This document shows positions 7,689 through 16,045 of a stretch of 64,000 nucleotides of DNA, piece after piece (position 1 is the first letter of the stretch; the number at the start of each line of letters is the position of its first letter). The notes beneath the pieces are model-generated. The model was not told where the DNA came from, did not search any database, and worked only from the letters and a program-made list of their open reading frames with translations. The DNA is taken from NCBI GenBank assembly GCA_902812465.1, contig CADDZE010000003.1, forward strand, positions 1-64,000. The letters run 5' to 3'. The translations under genes were made by a program, and so were the position numbers. The DNA comes from Acidobacteriota bacterium. Its GTDB lineage: Bacteria; Acidobacteriota; Terriglobia; UBA7540.

Positions 7689-8351
7689 ATGAAATCCCTT
7701 GCCTTTTGGATTCTCGACGCTTCCGTCCTCTTCGCCCTTTCTTTAATCTACCTCTATCAAGGCTTCCATCGCAAGAACCAGCTATTTACTTTCTGGTTAT
7801 GCGCGGGCGTCTGCCTCCAACTCTTGGCGGCCTGGGGGCTCGCCGCCGGGTGGCCGTCGTGGATGGATACCGCGGCACTCTGGTTTGATGCCTTCACTTA
7901 CGCGGCTACCGCTGCCGTGCTGATCTTGGCTTTCGTTCGCCGCCAGTGTCCCGTCAACCGCAGCATCTTGTGGGGATTGGGCGCCATGGTGCTTCTTAAC
8001 GGCTTCTGGCGGTACCTGGGTGGCAACGTTGACCCGGAACTGCGGACGTGGTTGCGCAACATTAGCTTCTTTGGGCCCGCGATCTTCATGCTCATCGCCC
8101 TTTCCAACCTTCGCGCCGACCATCTGCCCTTGTGGATTCACTCGCTGCTGCGCTTGTCCACTAATGGTTCGGGGCACGCTCCGGCGTTCGCTGCCATCGC
8201 CATCAGCACGCCCCCTGCCGGACCGAAGCCAGTCCCGAGGGTGCACTTCTGCTCGTTAAAGAGCGCGAACCCTTCCCCGCCCTTCCCCGCTAGCGGGATC
8301 GCCGTTTCCAACTTTGACCTCCGTCCGGTGCACGCACCAGCTCCTGACTAG
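7689..8351 (+). CDS. Small multi-pass membrane protein of unknown function
   Basis: Start ATG 7689 has the strong site AAGGAGGT 8 bases upstream; the longer frame from 7632 is less likely. The 220-residue product has about five hydrophobic helices in its first 155 residues (for example LAFWILDASVLFALSLIYLY and AATAAVLILAFV). A Pro/Ala-rich tail of about 65 residues has no obvious fold and may lie in the cytoplasm or be poorly conserved. I cannot assign a family. It stands alone between ubiX and glpD, and its expression is probably set by the structured leader just upstream. About 290 bases after its stop contain no recognisable gene or signal before glpD. Confidence 0.65.
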   Translation: MKSLAFWILDASVLFALSLIYLYQGFHRKNQLFTFWLCAGVCLQLLAAWGLAAGWPSWMDTAALWFDAFTYAATAAVLILAFVRRQCPVNRSILWGLGAMVLLNGFWRYLGGNVDPELRTWLRNISFFGPAIFMLIALSNLRADHLPLWIHSLLRLSTNGSGHAPAFAAIAISTPPAGPKPVPRVHFCSLKSANPSPPFPASGIAVSNFDLRPVHAPAPD

Positions 8352-8641
8352 CGCTTGGAGCAGCGATTCTAACCGCGCGCGCTTTACCCTGCGCTGCCGA
8401 ACCGGTGCCGCCTGCTCTGGCGGAACTGGTGACTTCTCCCGCCGCCACGCGTGTGGCATCCGGCCCCCTGCTCCCCCATATGTTGGCCAAACGGACCAGG
8501 TCCGCATCGGTAGGGTGCCGCTTCGGGTGGGGTTACCCAGCGGCGCTCAGCCACTGCGAAACCTCGAAAGGGTCTTCCGCAGCCTGCTAGTCTAGTAGGG
8601 GTAGCATGCGACGTTGACACTGCCGGAGGACATGCCCAACG

Positions 8642-10333
8642 ATGCGGTTCCGCGCTGATGCGCTGCAGGCCGTTGAGGATAAAGCGTTCGACCTATGTGT
8701 CATTGGCGGAGGCGCGACGGGGGCGGGTTGTGCTCTCGATGCGCAGCTGCGGGGTATCAAGACGGCGTTACTCGAAGCGGGAGATTTTGCCGGCGCCACG
8801 TCCAGCGCTTCCACCAAGATGGTTCACGGTGGCGTTCGCTATCTCGAACAGGCGATAGCTCACCTGGACTTGCGCCAGTACCGGCTTGTGCGGCATGCCC
8901 TGATCGAGCGCCGGTGGATGATGCAGAATGCGCCATTCCTGACCAGACCAATGCGCTTTCTGACTCCCTGCTTTACCGTCCGCGATGTCATTTACTACGG
9001 AGTCGGGCTGAAGATCTATGACCGCATCGCCGGGGACGGTGGCTTTCAGCCCAGCTGCTTCCTGTCACGAGACGAATCCCTGAGCCGCATTCCCGCTTTG
9101 CGTGGCGACCTGCGGGGAACACTCGCCTATACGGACGGGCAGTTCGACGACGCCAGGTACTGCTTGACCCTGCTCGAGACTTTCACGGCGTGCGGCGGGG
9201 AGGCGCTAAACTACGCCCGAGTGCTGGGATTCGAGCGCGACCGGGCCGGGAAACTCACCGAAGCCCATGTAGAGGATCAGCTTTCGCACCGCCGCTTCAC
9301 GGTGCGGGCTCGCGTGTTCGTGAATGCGACGGGGCCTTTTGCGGACGCCGTCCGTCAACTGGCTAATCCCGATCTTTCCCACCGCATGCGTCCGAGCCGT
9401 GGTGTCCACCTCTTGCTTGCCCGCCCCGATTTCGCCCAGGACGCCTTGCTGGTCCCCCGTACGGACGATGGCCGGGTGATTTTCGCCATCCCCTGGCTCG
9501 GCAGACTTCTGGTGGGAACGACCGACGATCTTGCGGAGCCCAATGGTCCCGGTCCGGTGACCGCCCACGAGGTGGAATACCTCTTGCGGCACGTCAACCG
9601 CTACTTGCGTGCGCCTTTGTGCAAGGACCAGGTGGTGAGCGCCTTTGCCGGCCTTCGGCCGTTGATCGGCAACCCTGAACGCAGTGACACCAAGGGGTTG
9701 GTGCGGGACCACGAGGTGGAGGTCGACCCGCAGAGCGGCCTCATCAGCATCCTGGGCGGCAAATGGACCACGTACCGCGCCATGGCTGAACAGACTGTCG
9801 ATGCCGTCCAGCAACGTCTGGGGGTGCCCCGCACTCCTTGCCAGACCTCCAACCACCCTTTGGCCGGTTCGGCGGATTACACGCCCGATTTCTGGGAGAA
9901 GCTGGCTGCCGGCTACTCGCTGGCACCCGAGACCGCGCGCCACTTGGCAGGGAAGTTTGGTACCGTCTCAACGGCAATTTTGGAACTGTGCCGCCGCTCG
10001 CCGGAGCTTGCCCTTCCCCTTGCCGAAGGATTCGGAGCCTTACAGGCCGAAGTCGTCTATAGCGTCCGCCACGAAATGGCCGTCTCGCTCGAGGACGTTC
10101 TGGCGCGAAGGATTGGTCTGCAATGGTACGGATGGAAGGAAGCCGTCGAGGCGGCACCGACTGCCGCTTCTTTGATGGCGCGCGAGTTGGGCTGGCAAGA
10201 TAGTGAGAAGCGCGCGGCGATTGAATGCTACACGGCGAGAATCCACCAGATGATCGCAGCCGCGGGCCTCAAACCTGCCAAAGCGCGAAGTGAGAAGGAA
10301 GCGGCGGACGGCGGCGGCCCTGCCTGGCCATGA
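8642..10333 (+). CDS. glpD: Glycerol-3-phosphate dehydrogenase (FAD-dependent)
   Basis: This 563-residue protein matches aerobic GlpD. It has the FAD dinucleotide fold FDLCVIGGGATGAGCA near the N-terminus, then LLEAGDFAGATSSASTKMVHGG and YLEQ. FVNATGPFAD, RPSRGVHLLL, IFAIPWLGRLLVGTTDD and the second nucleotide-binding segment ILGGKWTTYRAMAEQTVD follow. The C-terminal helical domain (HEMAVSLEDVLARRIGL) is present. It oxidises sn-glycerol-3-phosphate to dihydroxyacetone phosphate at the membrane and passes electrons to quinone. It lies 121 bases upstream of glpK on the same strand, so the two enzymes form a glycerol-catabolism unit. No glpF facilitator is seen. A Lys/Ala-rich tail of about 20 residues follows the domain. 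Confidence 0.94.
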   Translation: MRFRADALQAVEDKAFDLCVIGGGATGAGCALDAQLRGIKTALLEAGDFAGATSSASTKMVHGGVRYLEQAIAHLDLRQYRLVRHALIERRWMMQNAPFLTRPMRFLTPCFTVRDVIYYGVGLKIYDRIAGDGGFQPSCFLSRDESLSRIPALRGDLRGTLAYTDGQFDDARYCLTLLETFTACGGEALNYARVLGFERDRAGKLTEAHVEDQLSHRRFTVRARVFVNATGPFADAVRQLANPDLSHRMRPSRGVHLLLARPDFAQDALLVPRTDDGRVIFAIPWLGRLLVGTTDDLAEPNGPGPVTAHEVEYLLRHVNRYLRAPLCKDQVVSAFAGLRPLIGNPERSDTKGLVRDHEVEVDPQSGLISILGGKWTTYRAMAEQTVDAVQQRLGVPRTPCQTSNHPLAGSADYTPDFWEKLAAGYSLAPETARHLAGKFGTVSTAILELCRRSPELALPLAEGFGALQAEVVYSVRHEMAVSLEDVLARRIGLQWYGWKEAVEAAPTAASLMARELGWQDSEKRAAIECYTARIHQMIAAAGLKPAKARSEKEAADGGGPAWP

Positions 10334-10454
10334 TCTTAACCAAGCTTTCGCTCGAGCTATTGTGCAGCCAGCCGGTCGGGCGGCAACGAGGAGCGGCATC
10401 GCCACCCACTCGTGACCTTTATTCCCGCGATCGCGGCGGGCCGGGGAGGACCAC

Positions 10455-11954
10455 GTGGCCGACTATCTAGGCGCAATTGACCAAGGGACCACCAGCACTC
10501 GATTCATGGTTTTTGACCGGCGAGGACGCGTGGTCGCGCGCGCGCAGAGGGAGCACCGCCAGATTCACCCGCAAGCCGGCTGGGTCGAACATGATCCCGA
10601 AGAGATCTGGCAATGTACGCAGCGTGTCTGCTCGGACGCTTTGCGCCAGGCCCAGCTGCGCGCTGCCGACCTGGCCGCCGTGGGTATCACCAACCAGCGT
10701 GAGACCACCCTGGTCTGGGAGCGCAGAAGCGGCCAACCCCTGGCGAACGCCATCGTTTGGCAGGACACGCGGGTGAGCAGCGAGGTGTCCAGGGTCGCAG
10801 CCGAAGGCAAGGCGGACCTCGTCCGATACCGGACCGGCCTTCCCCTCAGCACCTATTTCAGCAGCTTGAAGCTGCGCTGGCTGCTCGACAACATTCCCGG
10901 ATTGCGCGAACGTGCCCAGGACGGCGAAGCCCTTTTCGGCACCGTCGACGCCTTTCTTCTGTGGCGTCTGACCGGTGGCCCCAACGGCGGCCTTCACGCC
11001 ACCGACGTGACCAACGCCAGCCGGACCCAGTTGCTGAATCTCGAGACGCTTTCCTGGGACGATGGCCTCCTGGAGTTCTTCGGTATTCCTCGCGCTATGC
11101 TGCCGCAGGTTCGTTCCAGCAGCGAGTATTACGGTGAAGTAGCGCAGGGCGCCCTTCAGGGAGTCGTAATCGCGGGAGTGCTGGGCGACCAGCAAGCCGC
11201 CCTGGTTGGCCAAGCTTGCTTCCGCCCCGGCGAAGCCAAAAACACCTACGGCACGGGCTGTTTCCTATTAATGAACATCGGCGGGCGCCCTGTGGCTTCG
11301 CAGCACGGATTGCTGACCACCGTGGCTTATCGGTTTAGCCGCCAGCCCGCCGTCTACGCCCTCGAGGGCAGTGTGGCCGTCGCCGGAGCCTTAGTGCAGT
11401 GGCTCCGCGACAAGCTAGGAATCATCGGCGCGAGCTCCGAGATCGAGGCGCTGGCGCGCACGGTGGAGGACAACGGCGGCGTCTACTTCGTACCAGCCTT
11501 CTCGGGTCTCTACGCGCCCTATTGGAACAGCGGCGCTCGTGGCCTCATTGCCGGCCTCACTGCCTACGCTAACAAGGCCCATTTGGCGCGCGCGGTACTC
11601 GAAGCTACGGCGTTCCAGACGCGCGAGGTCGTGGAAGCAATGGAGAAGGACTCCGGAGTTCGGCTGCAGAGCCTGCGGGTGGACGGTGGCATGGTTCTGA
11701 ACCACCTCCTGATGCAGTTTCAGGCGGACATCCTCGGCCGGCCGGTGGTCCGCCCCGCTATGCTTGAAACCACTGCCCTGGGAGCCGCCTACGCCGCCGG
11801 CCTTGCCACCGGGTTCTTCTCCGATATGGATGAGCTGCGGCAAAACGGGGCCGTCGATCACACTTGGGTGCCGCAGCTCGACCCGGCCCAGCGCGAAGAG
11901 AAGTATCGCCTGTGGAAGAAGGCTGTGGCGCGATCCCTGGATTGGATTGATTAG
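10455..11954 (+). CDS. glpK: Glycerol kinase
   Basis: This 499-residue protein starts with GTG at 10455 behind GGGGAGGA. It is a FGGY-family kinase of full length. Landmarks are [16 protein letters not shown] (first phosphate loop), [84 protein letters not shown] and [21 protein letters not shown]. It phosphorylates glycerol to glycerol-3-phosphate, the substrate of the GlpD encoded just upstream. The histidine-containing loop phosphorylated in Gram-positive homologues is not obvious. Downstream are GC-rich hairpins and then a small secreted protein. Confidence 0.95.
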   Translation: MADYLGAIDQGTTSTRFMVFDRRGRVVARAQREHRQIHPQAGWVEHDPEEIWQCTQRVCSDALRQAQLRAADLAAVGITNQRETTLVWERRSGQPLANAIVWQDTRVSSEVSRVAAEGKADLVRYRTGLPLSTYFSSLKLRWLLDNIPGLRERAQDGEALFGTVDAFLLWRLTGGPNGGLHATDVTNASRTQLLNLETLSWDDGLLEFFGIPRAMLPQVRSSSEYYGEVAQGALQGVVIAGVLGDQQAALVGQACFRPGEAKNTYGTGCFLLMNIGGRPVASQHGLLTTVAYRFSRQPAVYALEGSVAVAGALVQWLRDKLGIIGASSEIEALARTVEDNGGVYFVPAFSGLYAPYWNSGARGLIAGLTAYANKAHLARAVLEATAFQTREVVEAMEKDSGVRLQSLRVDGGMVLNHLLMQFQADILGRPVVRPAMLETTALGAAYAAGLATGFFSDMDELRQNGAVDHTWVPQLDPAQREEKYRLWKKAVARSLDWID

Positions 11955-11960
11955 GGGATT

Positions 11961-11978
11961 AGCGGCCTTGGGGCCGCT
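11961..11978 (+). terminator. Stem-loop after glpK
   Basis: AGCGGCC (11961-11967) pairs with GGCCGCT (11972-11978) around a 4-base loop, 7 bases after the glpK stop. A second weaker GGGCCC/GGGTCCC hairpin follows. There is no T-run, so termination strength is uncertain. Confidence 0.4.
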
Positions 11979-12117
11979 CGCTGGGCCCTGAAGGGTCCCG
12001 GCAGGCGCCCTCGGTGCAAAACGCTACCCCACGCTCTCCAGGGAACCCGCAACTTTTTCTCCCCTGCTGTGTTTGCACCGGTGAAGGCAGTTGAATTCTT
12101 AGCTGAGGCAGGTGCTT

Positions 12118-12459
12118 ATGGCTCGCACATATAAATACATTATCTGGGCAGGGCTGATGGCCTTGCTCGTCCTGGGGACAGGAGCGGCCTATCTTCAGGC
12201 GCGAGAGTGGGACGGGTGGCGTGATCGTCTTCAGGACCGGCGCGACCTTCGCCGCGACACGCGCGATATTCGCGCCCATCGTCGCGACATTATCCGCGAC
12301 CGGCGCGACCTCCGGCGGGACTACCGGTTTGGCGCCTCCCCACGCGACATCGCTCGCGACCGCTGGGATCTCCGTCGTGATCAGCGCGATTTACGGCAGG
12401 ACCTCCGCGACCGTCGCCAGGACCGCCGGGACCTGTGGCGCGACCGTCATGCGTTCTAG
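12118..12459 (+). CDS. Small secreted Arg/Asp-repeat protein
   Basis: The ATG at 12118 gives 113 residues; a GTG at 12112 is also possible. After a hydrophobic signal segment (about residues 8-27, ending LQAREW) the whole mature part is built from degenerate RRDLRRD-type units (about 14 repeats of R-x-D/R-R-D). The underlying DNA is a degenerate repeat of CGCGACC-type units, so the protein may have grown by slippage. Alternating Arg and Asp at helical spacing suggests a highly charged single alpha-helix or a disordered rod. I recognise no enzyme family. It is probably expressed from its own signal, and its transcript ends at the strong terminator at 12518-12550. Confidence 0.65.
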   Translation: MARTYKYIIWAGLMALLVLGTGAAYLQAREWDGWRDRLQDRRDLRRDTRDIRAHRRDIIRDRRDLRRDYRFGASPRDIARDRWDLRRDQRDLRQDLRDRRQDRRDLWRDRHAF

Positions 12460-12517
12460 TGGCAGGCCAGGCGCAAGCTCGGCTCCCCTCTAGCCATGCT
12501 CCTCCCGCTGAACCACC

Positions 12518-12550
12518 CGGGGGGCACGCTGGTTGTGCCCCCCGTCTTTT
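12518..12550 (+). terminator. Rho-independent terminator
   Basis: CGGGGGGCAC (12518-12527) pairs perfectly with GTGCCCCCCG (12535-12544) around a 7-base loop, followed directly by TCTTTT. This is the clearest intrinsic terminator in the window and ends the Arg/Asp-repeat gene. Confidence 0.85.
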
Positions 12551-12722
12551 CACTGGGTAGCGCAATCACGAATTTTCCCAGACGGCGTCACCCGCAGCGA
12601 CGAGCGGGGTGCCACGGTTGGAGAATCGCGGCGAACCCTCTGGCCGAGCACTCCAACCACCTAGCCTCGCCCTCCACCCGCGATTCCCCTTGCTGGCAAA
12701 GAGCGGAAGGGCCAAGGCGACC

Positions 12723-13438
12723 TTATATTTTTTCGCAGCCGTTCAGCCACGCTGCCCACCTTTGAAATACGCGCTTTCCGATGGCTTGGAGCGTAGGCAA
12801 ATGGATCGCGGCTTGGCGGCGAACCTCCTCCGCGTTCATTCCCTCTTCCTTCAGTTCGTCCGTAAACGTTCGGAGCATGCTCTCGAGAATCTCCGGCACC
12901 ACCTCCATGTGAAAAAGAAATCCATAGGCACATTTACCGTAGCGGAAGGCCTGGCACGCGGTGAGGCTGGATGAAGCCAGAGTGACGGCGCCCCTCGGTA
13001 CATCAAACACATCACCGTGCCAGTGGTAAGCGGCGAAAGTTTGATCGAGGCCTTTCAGAAGAGGGTCGCCCACGGCTGCTTCCGTCAGGGTATCGGATGC
13101 CATCCGATTTCCTTCTGCCGCCCTTTTCTCACCTTAGCGCCCAGCGCAGCGGCTAGCAATTGGCTACCCAGGCAGACACCGAGAAGGGGCTTGGACTCGC
13201 GCAAGGCGGATGCAATCAGACTCATCTCGTCGCGCAAAAAGGGATAACGGTCATATTCGTAGACGCCCATCGGCCCGCCCATGATGACCAGCCCCTCCGC
13301 TCGGTTCAGGTCCTTTGGCACGGGCGCGCCGAGCCAGGTGAGCACGCTTTCTAAGGCGTATCCTCGTGAGCGAAGCGCTTCGGCGATCAACCCCGGCTCC
13401 TCGCATTCTGCATGCTGCACGACAACCACTCTCTTCAT
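12723..13438 (-). pseudogene. Class I glutamine amidotransferase (GMP synthase-like), single frameshift
   Basis: Two overlapping frames together encode one class I glutamine amidotransferase of about 237 residues. The first (13438 to 13085) carries the N-terminus, the oxyanion region VIMGGPMGVYE and the nucleophile Cys in LLGVCLGSQLL. The second (from about 13103 to 12723) carries the catalytic His segment AAYHWHGD and the C-terminus. The break falls at GATACCCTGACG on the minus strand. Adding one C to the CCC run joins the frames into HPIPLTEAAVGDPLL, as expected for the family. The gene is therefore either a recent one-base-loss pseudogene or a sequencing under-call. Such proteins hydrolyse glutamine or gamma-glutamyl compounds; the substrate is unknown. 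It lies downstream of the MarR-protoglobin gene on the same strand and may be in its operon. Confidence 0.75.
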
Positions 13439-13503
13439 GCCGGGCCTCGCGGGTTGTGGGCGCTCTCGCCCTGGTTCGATTTCGTGGGGAACGATCCCCC
13501 CAC

Positions 13504-14814
13504 TCAGAAATCTCCGTCTTTGACGTAAGGCTGGCTCCAGAGTGTGACCTGGAGAATGACGGACTTAATCCAGGCCTGGTGCATCTTTTCCACCTCGTCG
13601 GCGGCATGCCCTTTCTTACCCAGGAACGGCTTCAGGGTGTAGGTAATCGGATAGATGAGAGTCGGCAGATAGCGATAGTGGATGTTTTCCACCGAGTCGA
13701 CGCCGTCCGTCTGGTTCTTAGCACTGCGGTGGTGCCGAAGCCCAATCTCATATTGGTAATCTAGCCACTTCTGGTCGTATTGGGCAGCTGCGGTATCGAG
13801 GATCCATTGCCCAAAGCGCTTGCGGACGGCTGCCAGGTACTCCGCGTCGGGTTGGCCGTCCGTCTTTCGCGTGAAGTAATGGAGCAGGTGCGGGTGAGAG
13901 CCCACAAAGCCGTACCAAACGTCCAGCACCTGCTCGACTTGGTCCTTTAACACCTCGCCGGACAGGCGCAGATATTTCACATCCTCGTCGGTAAAAAGCA
14001 CCGTTTGCTTCAGCAGCTCCAATTCCTGAAGCGTGATCGGCGATTTGTGAACAACGTCAGTCCCATAGGTATAACCCGGGATGTGTCCGGGAGCGGCAGT
14101 TTGACTCATGATGGTCCTCCTTCTGAGCGATGATAGAGGGTGCAAAAGTCTGGGCTTCGCCGCCGGGGGCTTATGCGAGGCTGCGCTCGGCGAAGCAGCT
14201 TGGTGATCCGGGCATTCCAGCCGCAAATGCCGGTCGCCGAAGGGCGCATCCACGAAATCACAGTGGTGCGGCCTTTCGGGATCGGCGTGCACATGGGGCC
14301 GAAAGAAACGGCACGTGACGCACATGCGGGAAACCGGAATCTGCCCCTGTTCCTGCATGTGGCGAATCATCTTGACGAGCGCACGCAGGAAAACAGCCTG
14401 CTCTTCGGGCGAGAGTGTCTGCGTGGCTGCCAACAGAAAGTCAGACCAGAGTGCCGCTCGCCGGGCAGCGCGCCTCCCCTTGCTGGTCAGGCGCAGAAGA
14501 ACCGCCCGGGCGTCCTCGGCATCCCTTTGCTTCGCCACCAGATGCTTGGCCATCAGCGTGGCTACCGCATCGCTCGCCGTAGCCGTCGTGACGGCCAGGG
14601 CTTCGGCTGCCTCGGAGACGGTCGTCTTCGCGCCTTGAGCTTCCCGCGTTCGGAGGACGACCAGAATTTGTGCCTGCGTCGGCGTCAGGCCCCGCTGGCC
14701 CGCCCGCTGCCAGGCCTGGCTGCGGATGGCAAGGCTGATCTTGTGCAGCCCCGTCGTGATGTGTTGCGCCGGGGGCAGCAGCTCCAGTTCGAGGGCAGGG
14801 GCGGGGGACCTCAT
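13504..14814 (-). CDS. MarR-family regulator fused in frame to a protoglobin
   Basis: One uninterrupted 436-residue frame. Residues 1-160 are a MarR-type winged helix (LTPTQAQILVVL, TVSEAAEALAVTTATASDAVATL, a wing with basic residues). Residues 165-201 carry four cysteines (C165, C168, C185, C201) with His residues, a probable metal or Fe-S site known in some MarR proteins. Residues 236-436 are a full protoglobin (about 201 residues) with QYEIGLRHH supplying the proximal-His region. At the junction the protoglobin has its own ATG (14109) and a strong site AAGGAGGA just upstream, but the MarR part has no stop codon. Both a fusion and a separately started globin are therefore possible. Protoglobins bind haem and O2, NO or CO, so a gas- or redox-responsive regulator is inferred. 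A consensus promoter overlapped by a palindrome lies upstream, suggesting autoregulation. Confidence 0.85.
   Translation of the reverse strand: MRSPAPALELELLPPAQHITTGLHKISLAIRSQAWQRAGQRGLTPTQAQILVVLRTREAQGAKTTVSEAAEALAVTTATASDAVATLMAKHLVAKQRDAEDARAVLLRLTSKGRRAARRAALWSDFLLAATQTLSPEEQAVFLRALVKMIRHMQEQGQIPVSRMCVTCRFFRPHVHADPERPHHCDFVDAPFGDRHLRLECPDHQAASPSAASHKPPAAKPRLLHPLSSLRRRTIMSQTAAPGHIPGYTYGTDVVHKSPITLQELELLKQTVLFTDEDVKYLRLSGEVLKDQVEQVLDVWYGFVGSHPHLLHYFTRKTDGQPDAEYLAAVRKRFGQWILDTAAAQYDQKWLDYQYEIGLRHHRSAKNQTDGVDSVENIHYRYLPTLIYPITYTLKPFLGKKGHAADEVEKMHQAWIKSVILQVTLWSQPYVKDGDF
14115..14122 (-). promoter_or_regulatory. Internal ribosome-binding site for the protoglobin
   Basis: AAGGAGGA on the minus strand ends 5 bases before the ATG at 14109, inside the MarR-protoglobin frame. 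Its strength suggests that a free 201-residue protoglobin is also translated. Confidence 0.6.
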
Positions 14815-14819
14815 AATAG

Positions 14820-14832
14820 TTAGGACTCCTAA
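14820..14832. promoter_or_regulatory. Operator-like palindrome TTAGGACTCCTAA
   Basis: A perfect 6+1+6 palindrome lies between the predicted -10 box and the MarR-protoglobin start codon (14814). Its length and place suit a MarR-family dimer blocking its own promoter. Part of it (AGGAG on the minus strand) may also serve as the ribosome site. Confidence 0.55.
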
Positions 14833-14860
14833 GTATAATCCCGCCTCTCGACCCCGTCAA
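14832..14860 (-). promoter_or_regulatory. Predicted sigma-70 promoter of the MarR-protoglobin gene
   Basis: On the minus strand TTGACG (14860-14855) and TATACT (14837-14832) are separated by exactly 17 bases. The -10 box touches the palindrome at 14820-14832. The start codon is 17 bases beyond the -10 box. Confidence 0.7.
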
Positions 14861-15050
14861 GGTCTTGGGGCCTCCGTAGCCTCTTGACACCGCGCGGAGG
14901 CGGTGTATCTTCCCTATTGCCCCCTGCCCCGGTTCAGCCGTCCAATGCCGCACCGACCCCTGAGCAAGGACAGTCCGAAAGCGTTGCCCGCCCAGACCCA
15001 CTTCAAGTCTGCCTGGCTCCCGTGCAGCCGGCTGCTATGCAAGACAGGAA

Positions 15051-15111
15051 TTTTTACGAACAAAGCCGTAATGTCATTTAGAATCAAGCGAATACAAAAC
15101 CACGTCGAATT
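15051..15111. repeat. Imperfect direct repeat, copy A
   Basis: About 60 bases sharing AACAAAGCCGTAATGT, GAATCAA, ATACAAAA, ACGT and GAATT in the same order and spacing with copy B, 128 bases downstream (about 78% identical, no gaps). It lies in a non-coding stretch upstream of a decayed permease gene. The surrounding region 14861-15374 holds no recognisable gene. Confidence 0.6.
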
Positions 15112-15178
15112 GGTACTGATTTCGACCTTTGCTGCCATGGCGACAAGCGTTTCTCGGCTGGTCAGGCAACCTTGAACG

Positions 15179-15239
15179 TTTTCACAAACAAAGCCGTAAT
15201 GTTTCCTGGAATCAATGGGATACAAAATAACGTAGAATT
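15179..15239. repeat. Imperfect direct repeat, copy B
   Basis: This is the second copy of the repeat at 15051-15111, at a constant offset of 128 bases. Both copies are AT-rich relative to their surroundings. They could be duplicated regulator-binding regions or the remains of a duplicated promoter of the permease gene. Confidence 0.6.
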
Positions 15240-15374
15240 TCCGGCCTTCCAGGAAAAGGCGGCTCCAGGTATGTCACCAAGGCAAAGGGGGCAGTGTCGA
15301 AGCGCCGCGTGAGGCAAAAAGGCTGGGGGAGCAACCCTCTTGATCGTGGCCGGAATGAGCGAGGCACACTGGCT

Positions 15375-16045
15375 ATGAAGCTACTCCCGAGTGACCTCGG
15401 TTACGCCCAGCGCACGCTGCGCAGAAGCCAGGATTGGCCTTACTCGCTGTCTCGGCGCTGGCTTTGGGGATCGGCACCCATGCGGCCATGTTCAGCGTGG
15501 TGAACGCTGTGCTGCTGCGTCCCCTGCCGTTTCGCGATCCGGCCGGCTAGTGAAGATTGACGGCATCCCTGCTATTGATTTCACTGGGCCCCGGGATCGC
15601 GTGCTGGGCTGGCAGGATTGGGTCGGCAGAACGCGGACACTCGAAGACATCAGCGTCTACGAGCAGGGTAGTGTGAGCCTGGCCGGCGACCCGCCGGAAC
15701 ACCTGCCCGCCGCGGTTTCTTCCGTTTGCTTGGCGTGGGCCCGGTGCGCGGTCGGACCCTCCTTCCAGGCGACGACTCGCCGGGGCAGGCCGTGCCGGTG
15801 ATCAGCTACGACCTGCGGCTGGGGCATTTGACCGCCGACCCTGCGATCGTCGGCAAGAAGGTGGAGCTGGCTGGCCAGCCCTTTACCGTGATGGGTGTCA
15901 TGCCGCCGGGATTCGAGTTTCCCGGCGACACGCAGCTGTGGATTCCGCAAGTGCTCAATCGGCAGCAGAACCTGTTCGACGAAGGGGCCCTTGTGTATCA
16001 GCAAGTCGCGTGCTTGCGGTCTACTCGCCAGAGTTCTGGCGCCTA
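15375..16045 (+). pseudogene. Decayed orphan MacB/FtsX-like permease (acidobacterial ADOP family), N-terminal fragment
   Basis: Three frames in turn spell the start of an acidobacterial duplicated orphan permease. First comes [12 protein letters not shown], then the membrane segment [16 protein letters not shown] and [10 protein letters not shown], then the periplasmic core (VLGWQDWVGRTRTLEDIS, LLGVGPVRGRTLLPGDD, GKKVELAGQPFTVMGVMPPG, FPGDTQLWIP). Frame changes occur near 15428 and 15542, each repaired by adding one C. Another near 15715 also lacks a few residues. The copy then stops near 16045, at the 3' end of the convergent rsmA gene, so over half of a normal 800-residue protein is absent. 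It is a truncated remnant and not functional. Confidence 0.78.

Noticed and set aside
12230-12459. CRISPR-like array
   Set aside because: The repeats are short, degenerate, in frame and have no spacers; they encode the Arg/Asp protein.
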